Below, piece after piece: positions 51,645 to 60,800 of a stretch of 64,000 nt of DNA. Origin of the DNA: Paraburkholderia bryophila (lineage in GTDB: Bacteria; Pseudomonadota; Gammaproteobacteria; Burkholderiales; Burkholderiaceae); NCBI RefSeq assembly GCF_003269035.1, contig NZ_QLTK01000006.1, positions 1 to 64,000 of the forward strand, written 5' to 3'. The notes beneath the pieces are model-generated. The model was not told where the DNA came from. It ran no database searches and saw nothing but the letters and a program-made list of their open reading frames with translations. Each line of letters starts with the position of its first letter. The first letter of the stretch is position 1. The translations under genes and the position numbers were made by a program.

Positions 51645-52922
51645 ATGGCCCTGATCGTCCGAAACCTCCTCGGTATTGCCGTCCTGTTGTTGATCGCCTA
51701 TATCTTCTCTGCCAACCGGCGCGCCATTCGCTTACGTACCGTGGTCGCCGCATTGCTCACGCAAATCGGTATCGGCGCTTTCATTCTGTTCGTGCCGTTC
51801 GGCAAATCGATCCTCGACGCGGCCGCAACCGGTGTCAACCACGTGCTGGCCTACGGTAACGCGGGCATCGAGTTTCTGTTCGGCGGCCTCGTACAGCCCA
51901 GGATGTTTCAGGTGTTCGGCGACGGCGGCTTCGTGTTCGCCGTGCGCGTGCTGCCGGCCATTATCTTCGTCACCGCGTTGATCTCCGTGCTGTATTACCT
52001 CGGCGTGATGCGCTGGATCGTGATCGTGCTGGGCACGGTGTTCCAGAAACTGCTGGGCGTGTCGAAACTCGAATCGTTTTCTGCCGTCACCACGATCTTT
52101 CTCGGCCAAAGCGAAATGCCCGCTGTCGTCAAACCGTTCGCGCGCGACATGACCGGTGCCGAACTGTTCGCGGTGATGTCGAGCGGCATGGCGGCCGTGG
52201 CGGGCTCGGTGCTGGCGGGATATGCGGGGCTCGGCGTGCGGGTCGATTATCTGCTGGCCGCATCGTTCATGGCGGTGCCCGGCGGCCTGCTGTTCGCGAA
52301 GATCATTTGCCCGAGCACCGAGCCGAGCCGCGTGCAATTGCAGCATCTCAACTTCGACGAAAAGCGGCCCACCAATGTGATCGAAGCCGTGAGTTCGGGC
52401 GCCACCGTGGGCCTGAAAATCGCGGTGATGGTCGGCGCCATGCTGATCGCGTTCGTCAGTCTGATCGCGTTGCTAAACGGTATCGTGGGTGGTATAGGCG
52501 GCTGGTTCGGCCATCCGGACCTGTCCATGCAATCGGTGCTCGGCATGGTGTTCGCGCCGCTTGCGTACCTGATCGGCGTGCCGTGGAGCGAGGCGACGAT
52601 CGCCGGCAACTTCCTCGGCCAGAAGGTGATTCTCAACGAGTTCGTCGCTTACGCGTCGCTGTCGCCGTATCTGAAAGACGCCGCCAGCGTGAGCGCGGCT
52701 GGCCTGCAGGCGCTCGATCCGCGTACCATTGCAATCCTGTCGTTTGCGTTGTGCGGCTTCGCGAACTTTTCGTCGATCGCGGTGCTGACGGGCGGCTTTA
52801 GCGCCGTCGCGCCGGAACGCCGCGCCGAAGTCGCGCGCTACGGCTTGCGTGTCGTGCTGGCCGGGACGCTCTCGAACCTGATGAGCGCCACCATTGCAGG
52901 CATGTTCATTACGCTGCATTGA
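51645..52922 (+). CDS. nupC: NupC/CNT-family nucleoside transporter
   Basis: A 425-residue concentrative nucleoside:cation symporter with about ten membrane segments. Family motifs include FLGQSEMPAVVKPF (about 145), GMAAVAGSVLAGYAGLG, and GVPWSEATIAGNFLGQKVIL. It imports pyrimidine or other nucleosides across the inner membrane. The gene is directly followed by cytidine deaminase and nucleoside hydrolase, which process what it imports. Confidence 0.93.
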   Translation: MALIVRNLLGIAVLLLIAYIFSANRRAIRLRTVVAALLTQIGIGAFILFVPFGKSILDAAATGVNHVLAYGNAGIEFLFGGLVQPRMFQVFGDGGFVFAVRVLPAIIFVTALISVLYYLGVMRWIVIVLGTVFQKLLGVSKLESFSAVTTIFLGQSEMPAVVKPFARDMTGAELFAVMSSGMAAVAGSVLAGYAGLGVRVDYLLAASFMAVPGGLLFAKIICPSTEPSRVQLQHLNFDEKRPTNVIEAVSSGATVGLKIAVMVGAMLIAFVSLIALLNGIVGGIGGWFGHPDLSMQSVLGMVFAPLAYLIGVPWSEATIAGNFLGQKVILNEFVAYASLSPYLKDAASVSAAGLQALDPRTIAILSFALCGFANFSSIAVLTGGFSAVAPERRAEVARYGLRVVLAGTLSNLMSATIAGMFITLH

Positions 52923-52937
52923 ATCGAGGATCGCTGT

Positions 52938-53327
52938 ATGAAGATGGAACAACTGCTGGAACGCGCGGGCGTCGCGCGAGAAAAGGCCTATGCGCCGTAT
53001 TCGAAATTCAAGGTCGGCGCGGCGCTGCTGACCAAAGACGGCCAGGTATTCGACGGCTGCAATGTCGAGAACGCGTCGTACGGTTTGTGCAATTGCGCGG
53101 AACGCACGGCGTTTTTCAGCGCGATTGCCGCGGGTTATCAGCGCGACCAGTTCGCCGCGCTTGCCGTGATCGGCGACACCGAAGGCCCGATCGCGCCGTG
53201 CGGCGCATGCCGCCAGGTGATCATCGAACTCGGTGGGCCGGAGTTGCCGATCCGTCTCGGCAATCTGCATGGCGCGACCCGCGACACCACCGCGCGCGAA
53301 CAACTGCCGGACGCGTTTTACCTATGA
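52938..53327 (+). CDS. cdd: Cytidine deaminase
   Basis: A 129-residue homotetramer-type cytidine deaminase. The zinc and proton-shuttle motif is NCAER (Cys53, Glu55) with PCGACRQV (Cys88, Cys91). NVENASYGL is the nucleoside-binding segment. It converts cytidine and deoxycytidine to uridine and deoxyuridine. It is placed between the transporter and the hydrolase, overlapping the latter by four bases. Confidence 0.95.
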   Translation: MKMEQLLERAGVAREKAYAPYSKFKVGAALLTKDGQVFDGCNVENASYGLCNCAERTAFFSAIAAGYQRDQFAALAVIGDTEGPIAPCGACRQVIIELGGPELPIRLGNLHGATRDTTAREQLPDAFYL

Positions 53328-54289
53328 GCCAGCACAAGATCATTTACGACACCGACCCCGGTGTGGACGACGCGATGGCGCTGGTGTTTCAGGCGCGGCA
53401 TCCGGCGATCGAACTGCTCGGTCTGACGAGCGTGTTCGGCAACGCGACGATTCAGACGACCACGCGCAACGCGCGTTTCCTTGCCGGTCGTTTCGCGCCT
53501 GGCGTGCCGGTCGCGCAGGGCGCGGCCGCACCGCTCAAACGCATCGCGCCGGACCCGCTGGCATGGATTCACGGCGACAACGGCCTCGGCAATATCGCGC
53601 TCGACATGAGCGGCGCCGCCACGCTCGACGAGCGTCCCGCACATCGGTTCATCATCGACGCGGTGCGTGCGCATCCCGGTGAGGTCACGCTGGTCGCGGT
53701 GGGTCCGCTCACGAATCTCGCGCTGGCGCTCGCCGACGATCCGCAATTCGCCACGCTCGTCAAACAGGTGGTGATCATGGGCGGCGCGTTCGGCACGGAC
53801 GGCGTGCTCGGCAACGTCACGCCCGCGGCGGAAGCCAACATTCTGGGCGATCCGGATGCGGCCGACAGGGTGTTCGGCGCGCAGTGGCCAGTGGCGATCG
53901 TCGGTCTCGACGTTACGCAGCGCACCATCATGAGCCACGACTATCTGGCGTCGCTGCGCGAGCGCGGCGGCGCGGCGGGACAATTCGTGTGGGACGTGTC
54001 GCGGCACTACGAGGCGTTTCACGAAGAGAGCGCGCAACTCAAGGGCATTTACGTGCATGACTCGTCGGCGGTGGCTTATGTGCTGGCGCCGCATCTCTAT
54101 TCGACGCGCCGCGGTCCGGTGCGCGTGTTGACCGAAGGTATCGCGGTCGGTCAGACGATCCAGAAGCCCGCGACGATGCCGGTGCCCGCGCCGGCCTGGG
54201 ATAGCCGCCCGGCGTGCGAGGTGTGCGTCGACGTGGACGTCGACGGCATGCTGGCGCTCTACGAGAAGACGATTCTCGGCACGCTCTGA
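53324..54289 (+). CDS. Inosine/uridine-preferring nucleoside hydrolase
   Basis: A 321-residue nucleoside hydrolase with the calcium-binding N-terminal motif DTDPGVDD (9-16), VAVGPLTNLALAL, and VIMGGAF. It cleaves N-ribosides to free base and ribose. The ATG overlaps the cdd stop (ATGA), so translation is coupled. The three genes together form a pyrimidine salvage unit. Confidence 0.93.
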   Translation: MSQHKIIYDTDPGVDDAMALVFQARHPAIELLGLTSVFGNATIQTTTRNARFLAGRFAPGVPVAQGAAAPLKRIAPDPLAWIHGDNGLGNIALDMSGAATLDERPAHRFIIDAVRAHPGEVTLVAVGPLTNLALALADDPQFATLVKQVVIMGGAFGTDGVLGNVTPAAEANILGDPDAADRVFGAQWPVAIVGLDVTQRTIMSHDYLASLRERGGAAGQFVWDVSRHYEAFHEESAQLKGIYVHDSSAVAYVLAPHLYSTRRGPVRVLTEGIAVGQTIQKPATMPVPAPAWDSRPACEVCVDVDVDGMLALYEKTILGTL

Positions 54290-54498
54290 GCGTGACGTTG
54301 CGATTGGCCGGACCCACCGATTGATCTGACCAGAACAATCGGTGCTTCGCAGCACGCCGCCCCGGCAATCGTGGCGGATGCCGACGGTCAATCTTTGCTA
54401 CATTCTCCCCACGCACTGCGTCAGCGGCTCTTAGGTGTCTCAGGTCTATCACCCAAAAGCCCAACGCCGCGCGACCGAAATCTATCAAGAGGCCAAAG

Positions 54499-55434
54499 AT
54501 GCGAATTCTAGTAGTAGGGGCGGGCGCGGTGGGCGGTTACTTCGGCGGGCGTCTCGCCGCGGCGGGCCAGGACGTGACGTTCCTCGTTCGTGCGGGCCGC
54601 GCGGAAAAGCTTCAACGCGACGGGCTCGTGATCCGCAGCGCGCGCGGCGATCTCACGCTGCCGGACGTCAACACGATTCTCGCCGGTGTGAGCGCCGAGC
54701 CGTTCGATCTGGTGCTGCTCAGTTGCAAGGCCTACAGCCTCGACGACGCGATCGACTCGTTCGCACCGTTCGTCGGCGAATCGACGCTGATTCTGCCGAT
54801 GCTCAACGGCATGCGCCATATCGACGTGCTGACCGAGAAGTTCGGCGCGCAGCGCGTATTGGGCGGCCAATGCGTGATCGCCGCGACGTTGAACGCCGAG
54901 CAGCACATCGTGCATCTGAACGAAATGCACGCCATCACATTCGGCGAACTGGCGGGCGGCAAGTCGGAGCGCGTCCAGGCAATCGCGGACGCCATGGCCG
55001 GCGCGAATTTCGACCTCACGGTCAGCGACAATATTCTGCTGCGCATGTGGGAGAAATGGGTGTTCCTAGCCACATTGGCGGCCAGTACGTGCTTGATGCG
55101 GGGTTCCGTCGGCGATATTCTGGCTGCGCCGGACGGCAAACGCGTGATCGAGAATCTGCTCGGCGAGTGCCGGGCGGTGGCCGAGAGCAAAGGCTTCACG
55201 ATGGGCCCGGACTTCGACGCCCGCGCTACGCAGACGCTGTTCACGCCGTCGCCGCTCACCGCGTCGATGCTGCGCGACGTGGAAAACCACTCGCATACCG
55301 AGGCGGATCATATTCTCGGCGACCTGATTTCGCGCGGCGGCGATGCGCAGAAGGGCGAACATGGCCTGTCGTTGCTGCGAATCGCCTATAGTCATCTGAA
55401 GACGTATGAAGCGAGGCAGGCCCGCACGTCCTGA
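54499..55434 (+). CDS. panE: 2-dehydropantoate 2-reductase family protein
   Basis: A 311-residue NADPH-dependent enzyme. MRILVVGAGAVGGYFGGRLA is the Rossmann opening, LLSCKAYSLDDAI holds the catalytic-Lys region (CKA), and LPMLNGMRHIDVL, RMWEKWVF and the C-terminal NHSHTEADHILGDL segment fit ketopantoate reductases. It would reduce 2-dehydropantoate to pantoate in pantothenate synthesis, or a related ketoacid. GAGG is upstream. PanE paralogues are common in this group, so the assignment is to family rather than to the sole panE. Confidence 0.87.
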   Translation: MRILVVGAGAVGGYFGGRLAAAGQDVTFLVRAGRAEKLQRDGLVIRSARGDLTLPDVNTILAGVSAEPFDLVLLSCKAYSLDDAIDSFAPFVGESTLILPMLNGMRHIDVLTEKFGAQRVLGGQCVIAATLNAEQHIVHLNEMHAITFGELAGGKSERVQAIADAMAGANFDLTVSDNILLRMWEKWVFLATLAASTCLMRGSVGDILAAPDGKRVIENLLGECRAVAESKGFTMGPDFDARATQTLFTPSPLTASMLRDVENHSHTEADHILGDLISRGGDAQKGEHGLSLLRIAYSHLKTYEARQARTS

Positions 55435-55528
55435 CGGATCGCACCAGCTGGCAGGAACCGGGGGCAGGCAAGGCACGCTGTAACAGCCAACGAACAGCCA
55501 ACCAATAGCCAACGATCGGAGGTGAAGC

Positions 55529-55828
55529 ATGCCGAGTCCAACCGGATCGGTGGCCGCGCTCAGTAGCGCGTCGGCCACGATCTTTTCGATCGGCATTGTC
55601 TTTCTCGGCTACTGGGGCATGTACGAGCCCACCAAGTGGCGCGTTGGCGACGTGATGGTCGTCGTGATCGCGCTGATCGGTTTCGGCTGCCTCGGGCTCG
55701 TGCCGTGGCTGGCAACGAACCCGGCCCAATCGGAAACCAGCGACACCCACATGCGGATCGCCCGGCATCTGTTTCTTGCCGGCGTCGGCTCGATCTGGCT
55801 GGCCGTGGCGGTGTCGCTGATTTTCTGA
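55529..55828 (+). CDS. Small hypothetical membrane protein
   Basis: A 99-residue protein with three hydrophobic segments (about 14-32, 41-62 and 79-98), the first opening SSASATIFSIGIVFLGYWGM. GGAGGTGAAGC lies before the ATG, a good ribosome binding site. I do not recognise a named family. It converges with the ABC binding-protein gene on the other strand. Confidence 0.7.
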   Translation: MPSPTGSVAALSSASATIFSIGIVFLGYWGMYEPTKWRVGDVMVVVIALIGFGCLGLVPWLATNPAQSETSDTHMRIARHLFLAGVGSIWLAVAVSLIF

Positions 55829-55874
55829 CTGGGCGTTGCCGAGCGTTGTAATCAGCGTCTAACCAGCGCCTAAC

Positions 55875-56921
55875 TTAGCGCTCGATCTGCCGGTTCCAGC
55901 GCGTATCCCACTGCGCGCGGTGCGCATTGATCGTGTCCCAATCCACCACCGTCACCTTGCGCACCAGATCGTCGATACTGCCCAGGCTTTGCTGCATCGG
56001 CGGCGTCATCTTCGCGAGGCGGTTGGTCGGAATCTGCTTGCCCGCTTCGGCGGCCCTGGTCTGCGCGGGCGCGGACAGCAGGAATTGCGCGAGCTTCTGC
56101 GCGAGTTGCGGATCGGGGTTGTTGTTGACCACGCACAGATCGACCAGCAGCAACACCGGCCCTTCCTTCGGGTTCACATAAGCGACCGGAATCCCCTTGT
56201 CCTGCAGATCGCTCACGCCGGTCGGCGTCAGCGGGAACAAACCTGCCTCGCCGGTCTGGACCATTTCGGAAATCTTCGCGGAGTTTGGCACGTACTCGAC
56301 CACGTTCGGCCCGACCGTGCTCGCCCATTTCGTGAAGCCCGGTTCGACGTTCTGCTCGCTGCCGCCCATCAGACGGTTGATCGCGAGAAAGCCGTGCAGG
56401 CCGAAGGTGCTGCTCGAGGCCGACTGGAAAACCACCTTGCCCTTGTATTTCGGATCGGCGAAGTCCATCCACGAAGTCGGCGGCGCCCAGCCTTTTTCAG
56501 CGAACAGCTTCTTGTTGTACGCAATGCCGGTCATGCCGAGTTGCACGCCCGCGCCCATGTCGTCCTTCATGCGCGCGAACGGGTAGAGCTCTTTCAGGAC
56601 CGGCGCGTCGTCGAGCTTCTTGCAGACCCCCATGCTGACCGCACGCGCCATCACGCCGTCGTCGAGAAACACCACGTGGATCTGCGGATTCGCCTTATTG
56701 GCGAGCAGCTTGGCGAGAATATCCGACGACGTGCCCGGCACCACCACCACCTTCACATTGTTGGCTTTCTCGAAGTCGGGCAGCACCTGGCTCGTATAAG
56801 CCTTTTCCATCGGCCCGCCGTTCATGCCGATATAGATGGTTTTGGTCTCGGACCACGCCGGCGCGGCCGCGCTGAACGCACACAGGGCGGCGAGCGCCGC
56901 GATCGTCTTGAACAGTTTCAT
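55875..56921 (-). CDS. ABC transporter substrate-binding protein, spermidine/putrescine or ferric type
   Basis: A 348-residue periplasmic protein. The signal MKLFKTIAALAALCAFSAAA then PAWSETKT is followed by the extracellular solute-binding protein family 1/6 pattern (YIGMNGGPMEKAYTSQVLPD, TSSDILAKLLANKANPQIHV, GMTGIAYNKKLFAEKGWAPP). AGGAG precedes the ATG at 56921. It is the last gene of the minus-strand operon, which encodes the ATPase, two permeases and a three-part oxidoreductase upstream. It probably captures the oxidoreductase substrate. Confidence 0.88.
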   Translation of the reverse strand: MKLFKTIAALAALCAFSAAAPAWSETKTIYIGMNGGPMEKAYTSQVLPDFEKANNVKVVVVPGTSSDILAKLLANKANPQIHVVFLDDGVMARAVSMGVCKKLDDAPVLKELYPFARMKDDMGAGVQLGMTGIAYNKKLFAEKGWAPPTSWMDFADPKYKGKVVFQSASSSTFGLHGFLAINRLMGGSEQNVEPGFTKWASTVGPNVVEYVPNSAKISEMVQTGEAGLFPLTPTGVSDLQDKGIPVAYVNPKEGPVLLLVDLCVVNNNPDPQLAQKLAQFLLSAPAQTRAAEAGKQIPTNRLAKMTPPMQQSLGSIDDLVRKVTVVDWDTINAHRAQWDTRWNRQIER

Positions 56922-56952
56922 GGTGGGGCTCCTGAGTTTCACTAAACGGGAC

Positions 56953-58128
56953 TTAAGCAGCAGAAGAAGTGGCGGAAGGCGTGGTCGCGACACTGGCGGC
57001 CGAGTCGGCGGATACCGCGCCAACGGCGGCAAAGCGGCCAATCGAAAAGGCGTGCAAGGGCGTGGCGGTATCGCCGTCGATCACGAGATCGGCCAGCACG
57101 TCACCCACGCCGGGCGCGAGCAGAAAACCGCCGCCCGAGAAACCGAACGCATGCAACAGACGCGGCACCGTACGGCTCGCGCCGATGATCGGATTGTTGT
57201 CCACGGTCTCGCCTTCCACGCCGCTCCATGTGCGGATCAGCAGCGCCTCGCGCAACGCGGGCAGCAGCGCGCAGGCGTCGCGCATCACGGCGCGCGTGGT
57301 GTCGGTGGATGGGTGGCCGTATTCGCCGTCGCCATGTCCGCGTCCGCCGCCGATCACGCAGTTGCCGCGCGCCACTTGCCGCGCGTAGATGCCGCCGCCG
57401 TACACGCCGAGGTTGTGCGTGATGAAGGGCGGCAAGGGTTCGGTGACCCACATGTTCGGGTAGATCGGTTTCATCGGTACGCGCTCGCCGAAGTAACCCG
57501 CCACCGTGTTCGCCCACGCGCCGGCGGAGTTGATCAGCCAGTCGGCGCTGATGCATGCGTCGCCTGCGCGCAATTGAAAGCGCTTGCCGTCGTGATGAAT
57601 CTCGCTGAGTTCGGTTTGCTCGCGCACGTCCGCACCGGCCGCGCGCGCGGCGCGAGCGAATGCGGGTGAAACGAGACGCGGATTCGCGTGCCCATCGGAC
57701 GCGCACAGCGAACCGCCGATGGCCGCCGGCCCGAGCCACGGATAGCGCTCGCGGAACGCGGCGCCGCTGATCAACTGCGCGTGCAGTCCGTGATCGCGCG
57801 CCATGTCGGCCCATGCTTGCAGCGCCGCGAGATCGGTGTCGCTGCGCGCCAGCCGCAAGTGTCCCGACATCGTGAATTCACCGTCGATGCCGATCAACTC
57901 CGGCAAGCGGTCCCAGATGCGCCGCGCGCGCATGGCGAGCGGCATCTGTTCAGCCGGGCGCCCTTGGCAACGCACGCCGCCGTAATTCACGCCGCTCGCC
58001 TGCGCGCCGCAATAGCGTCGCTCGAACAGGCCGACGCGCAAGCCGCGTCGCGCCAGCGCCAATGCCGCGGATGAACCGACCAGCCCGCCGCCGGCAATCG
58101 CGACGTCGTAGTGTTGCGTGTCACTCAT
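56953..58128 (-). CDS. FAD-dependent oxidoreductase, glycine/D-amino-acid oxidase type (HcnC/OoxB-like)
   Basis: A 391-residue DAO-fold enzyme. DVAIAGGGLVGSSAALALAR is the FAD dinucleotide motif at the N-terminus, INSAGAWAN is a conserved central segment, and FGFSGGGFLLAPGVGDVLAD the C-terminal FAD motif. It corresponds to the catalytic beta subunit in heterotrimeric octopine/nopaline oxidases, hydroxyproline dehydrogenases and HcnABC. Its start overlaps the end of the preceding gene by eight bases. The substrate is probably an amine-bearing amino acid or opine. Confidence 0.9.
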   Translation of the reverse strand: MSDTQHYDVAIAGGGLVGSSAALALARRGLRVGLFERRYCGAQASGVNYGGVRCQGRPAEQMPLAMRARRIWDRLPELIGIDGEFTMSGHLRLARSDTDLAALQAWADMARDHGLHAQLISGAAFRERYPWLGPAAIGGSLCASDGHANPRLVSPAFARAARAAGADVREQTELSEIHHDGKRFQLRAGDACISADWLINSAGAWANTVAGYFGERVPMKPIYPNMWVTEPLPPFITHNLGVYGGGIYARQVARGNCVIGGGRGHGDGEYGHPSTDTTRAVMRDACALLPALREALLIRTWSGVEGETVDNNPIIGASRTVPRLLHAFGFSGGGFLLAPGVGDVLADLVIDGDTATPLHAFSIGRFAAVGAVSADSAASVATTPSATSSAA

Positions 58129-59560
58129 CGCGTGCCTCCTCGGGGATCCCGGCGAGTTCGTCGTCGGCCACCATCTCCGGTGAAAGGGGAATCGGTTTGA
58201 TCGGCGCCTGACCGCGCAAGCGGCCCACTTCGGCGAGCGGTTTGCCGGTTTCCTCGGCCAGCAGCGTCAGCGCGGCTTCGCCGCACATGCGGCCCTGACA
58301 ACGTCCCATGCCGACGCGCGTGAGCGCTTTCAGACGGTTGATCTCGCTCGCCTCGCCGGCGCGAATGCAGCGCCGCAAGGTACCCGCGTCGATTTCCTCG
58401 CAGCGGCACACGGTCATGTCGTCGGGCCATTGCGCGGCGCAATGCGCGGGGGGCGCGAAAGCCGTTTCGATGCCCTGGCGAAACACAGCGATACGTTTGA
58501 GACCGCGTTCGAGCGACGCTGCGTCGCGCAGGCCCGCGCCTCGTGGATGCGCCATGCCGAGATCGTCGAGCAAGGCCAGCGCGACGCGGCGGCCGGCGAG
58601 TTCGGCGGCGACGGCGCCGGCAATGCCCGCGCCGTCGCCGGCGAGATAGAGACCTTGCACCGAGCTGCGGCCGGCGGCGTCGAGTTCGGGCAGCCAGCAA
58701 CGGTTGGTGGCGTCGAAGCGGAAGCGACAGCCAGCCAGATCGGCGAGTTGCGTTTCGGGCTTCAACCCGAAGCCGATACCGACCGCGTCGCAAGCGAGGG
58801 TTTCGGTCGGCGCGCCGCTATCCGGGGAAGCGCGAAATTCGATGGCGCGCACACCTTGTCCGCCGTGAATGCCGACCAGCGTCACCTTGCGTTCGATCCG
58901 CACGCCACGCGTTTTCAACCAGCCGACGTAGTAAAGCCCTTTAGCGAGTGTCGACGGTTGACGCGCGAGTTTCGGCGCGGCCACGATCTGCCGCGACAGT
59001 GGACTGGTGTCCAGCACGGCGAGCACTTGGGCACCCGCTTTCACGTATTGATACGCGACCAGGTACAACAACGGCCCCGTTCCCGCCAGCACGACGCGTT
59101 GTCCGATCGCGCAGCCTTGCGATTTCAGCGCGACCTGCGCCGCGCCGAGCGTATAGACGCCGGGCAAGGTCCAGCCCGGCACCGGCAACACGCGATCGGT
59201 CGCGCCGCTCGCAATGATCAGATGCGAGAACGGCACGCGCAGCTCGCGCCCCGCGCGCAGCGTATCGAGCCGGCCCGGTTCGCAGGCCCAGACCAGCGTG
59301 TCGGGTCGATAGTCGAGTTGCGGCAGCAGCGCGGCCATCGTCGTATGCAAGGCGTCGGCCTTGTGCGCTTCAAAACCGTAGAGTGTTTTCTTCGAGCGTT
59401 GAAAGCCGCCGTTCGCGGGCGGCTGCCGATAAATCTGGCCACCCCAGCGCGCGTTTTCATCGAGTACGACCGGGCGCAGGCCGGCTGCGACCAGCGTTTC
59501 GGCGGCGCGCACGCCGGCCGGTCCGGCGCCGACGATCACGATGCGAGGTTCGTCGGTCAT
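58121..59560 (-). CDS. NAD/FAD-binding oxidoreductase with BFD-like [2Fe-2S] domain (HcnB/OoxA-like)
   Basis: A 479-residue protein. PRIVIVGAGPAGVRAAETLV is the FAD motif, RVVLAGTGPLLYLVAYQYVK a second nucleotide motif, and the C-terminus holds a BFD-type cluster: CRCEEI (CxC) with GRCQGRMCGE (CxxxxC). This is the alpha subunit in octopine oxidase-type complexes. I chose the ATG at 59560, since the earlier frame is not related. It overlaps the 2Fe-2S gene by four bases. Confidence 0.9.
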   Translation of the reverse strand: MTDEPRIVIVGAGPAGVRAAETLVAAGLRPVVLDENARWGGQIYRQPPANGGFQRSKKTLYGFEAHKADALHTTMAALLPQLDYRPDTLVWACEPGRLDTLRAGRELRVPFSHLIIASGATDRVLPVPGWTLPGVYTLGAAQVALKSQGCAIGQRVVLAGTGPLLYLVAYQYVKAGAQVLAVLDTSPLSRQIVAAPKLARQPSTLAKGLYYVGWLKTRGVRIERKVTLVGIHGGQGVRAIEFRASPDSGAPTETLACDAVGIGFGLKPETQLADLAGCRFRFDATNRCWLPELDAAGRSSVQGLYLAGDGAGIAGAVAAELAGRRVALALLDDLGMAHPRGAGLRDAASLERGLKRIAVFRQGIETAFAPPAHCAAQWPDDMTVCRCEEIDAGTLRRCIRAGEASEINRLKALTRVGMGRCQGRMCGEAALTLLAEETGKPLAEVGRLRGQAPIKPIPLSPEMVADDELAGIPEEARDE

Positions 59561-59955
59561 GCGCCGTCTCCTTGGGTGCGCGCCGAAGTCGCCGCGTTGT
59601 CGGCTGCAACGCCGAAGCGCGACACCACGCGCATGCCCTCGGTCACCAGCGTCGAACAGGCGCGCAGGCGCTTGCCGTCTTCGCTGCGCATCCAGCAGTC
59701 CTGGCATGCGCCGATCAAACAGAAGCCGGCGCGCGGCGCGCCGCTGAATTCGCTGTCGCGCACGCGCCGTTGCTGCATCAACACGGCCGTCAGCAGCGTA
59801 TCGCCTTGGAGCGCGCCGACTTCACGGCCATCTAAAAAGAACCGCAGCGGTTCGCGCTGCATTTCGGCGACGCGAACGAATTGCGGCTCGGCGCGACCGC
59901 CGGCGGTGTCGTCGGCATGGGCGGTCGCCAGGTTGGACGATGGATTGGACGGCAT
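59557..59955 (-). CDS. Small (2Fe-2S)-binding protein (HcnA/OoxC-like)
   Basis: A 132-residue ferredoxin-like subunit. The cluster ligands are in GFCLIGACQDCWM (CX4CX2C) and RACST. LRFFLDGREVGALQGDTLLT is the first strand pair. An N-terminal extension of about 25 Ala/Ser-rich residues precedes it. It is the gamma subunit of the same complex, carrying electrons from FAD to a quinone or cytochrome. It shares the operon with the permease genes. Confidence 0.9.
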   Translation of the reverse strand: MPSNPSSNLATAHADDTAGGRAEPQFVRVAEMQREPLRFFLDGREVGALQGDTLLTAVLMQQRRVRDSEFSGAPRAGFCLIGACQDCWMRSEDGKRLRACSTLVTEGMRVVSRFGVAADNAATSARTQGDGA

Positions 59956-59978
59956 GGGAACGTAAGCGGAAGAGGATA

Positions 59979-60788
59979 TCAATGCTGGCCGATCAGAACG
60001 CGGTTCAGCCCATACACGCGATCGAGCAGCAGCATCGCGCCGGCCGTGATGAAGATCACCAGCGCCGAGACGGAGGCCATCATCGGATCGATCGATTCGG
60101 TCGCGTACATGTACATGCGTACCGGCAGCGTGACGGTTTGCGGCGACGTGACGAAGATCGACATGGTCAATTCGTCGAAGCTGTTGATGAAGGCCAGCAG
60201 CCAGCCGCCGGTAATCCCCGGCAGAATCATCGGGAAGGTGACGCGGCGAAACGTGGTCCACGCATCCGCGCCGAGCGAATGCGCCGCATGTTCGACACTG
60301 CGATCCAGGCCGCTGACCGAGGCCAGCACCAGCCGCATCACGAACGGCGTGATGATGATCATGTGCGCGAGCACGAGCCACGCGAACGAACCGGTCGCGC
60401 CGATCAGCGCGAAGAAACGCAGCAACGCGATGCCGAGCACGAGGCCCGGAATCACCAGCGGCGACAGCAACAGTCCGTTGAGAAAGCCGCGCCCCGGGAA
60501 ACGCGCGCGGCCGATCGCCAATGCGGCGGGCAGCGCGACGATTAGCGACAGCGTGGCCGACGCAAATGCCAGCTTCAGGCTGTTGAAGAACGCGGCAATG
60601 AAATCGGGGTAGTCGAGGATCGCGCGGAACCAGCGCAGCGAGACGCCATGCGTGGGCAGCGTGAGTGTCTCGTCGGGCGTGAACGCGACCAGCACGACGA
60701 TTACGAGCGGCGCGAGGACGAACGCAATCACGAGCGTGTGGAAAATCAGTGCAATGGGGCCGTTCTTTCTCATGATGATGTCACTCAA
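59979..60788 (-). CDS. ABC transporter permease, PotC-like
   Basis: A 269-residue permease with six predicted membrane segments (ALIFHTLVIAFVLAPLVIVV at the start) and the EAA-type loop EHAAHSLGADAWTTFRRVTF. It is one of two permeases of the polyamine-type importer. Met6 (60773) is an alternative start. It lies 12 bp after the first permease gene. Confidence 0.92.
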   Translation of the reverse strand: MSDIIMRKNGPIALIFHTLVIAFVLAPLVIVVLVAFTPDETLTLPTHGVSLRWFRAILDYPDFIAAFFNSLKLAFASATLSLIVALPAALAIGRARFPGRGFLNGLLLSPLVIPGLVLGIALLRFFALIGATGSFAWLVLAHMIIITPFVMRLVLASVSGLDRSVEHAAHSLGADAWTTFRRVTFPMILPGITGGWLLAFINSFDELTMSIFVTSPQTVTLPVRMYMYATESIDPMMASVSALVIFITAGAMLLLDRVYGLNRVLIGQH

Positions 60789-60800
60789 AGGGCCAATGAA

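Noticed and set aside
54315..54344. Inverted repeat CACCGATT/AATCGGTG after the nucleoside hydrolase gene
   Set aside because: The loop is 14 bases and there is no T-tract, so I do not call it a terminator.
56953..59955. True hydrogen cyanide synthase hcnABC
   Set aside because: The subunit layout is similar, but the same layout is used by octopine/nopaline oxidases and hydroxyproline dehydrogenases; the linked importer favours a catabolic role.
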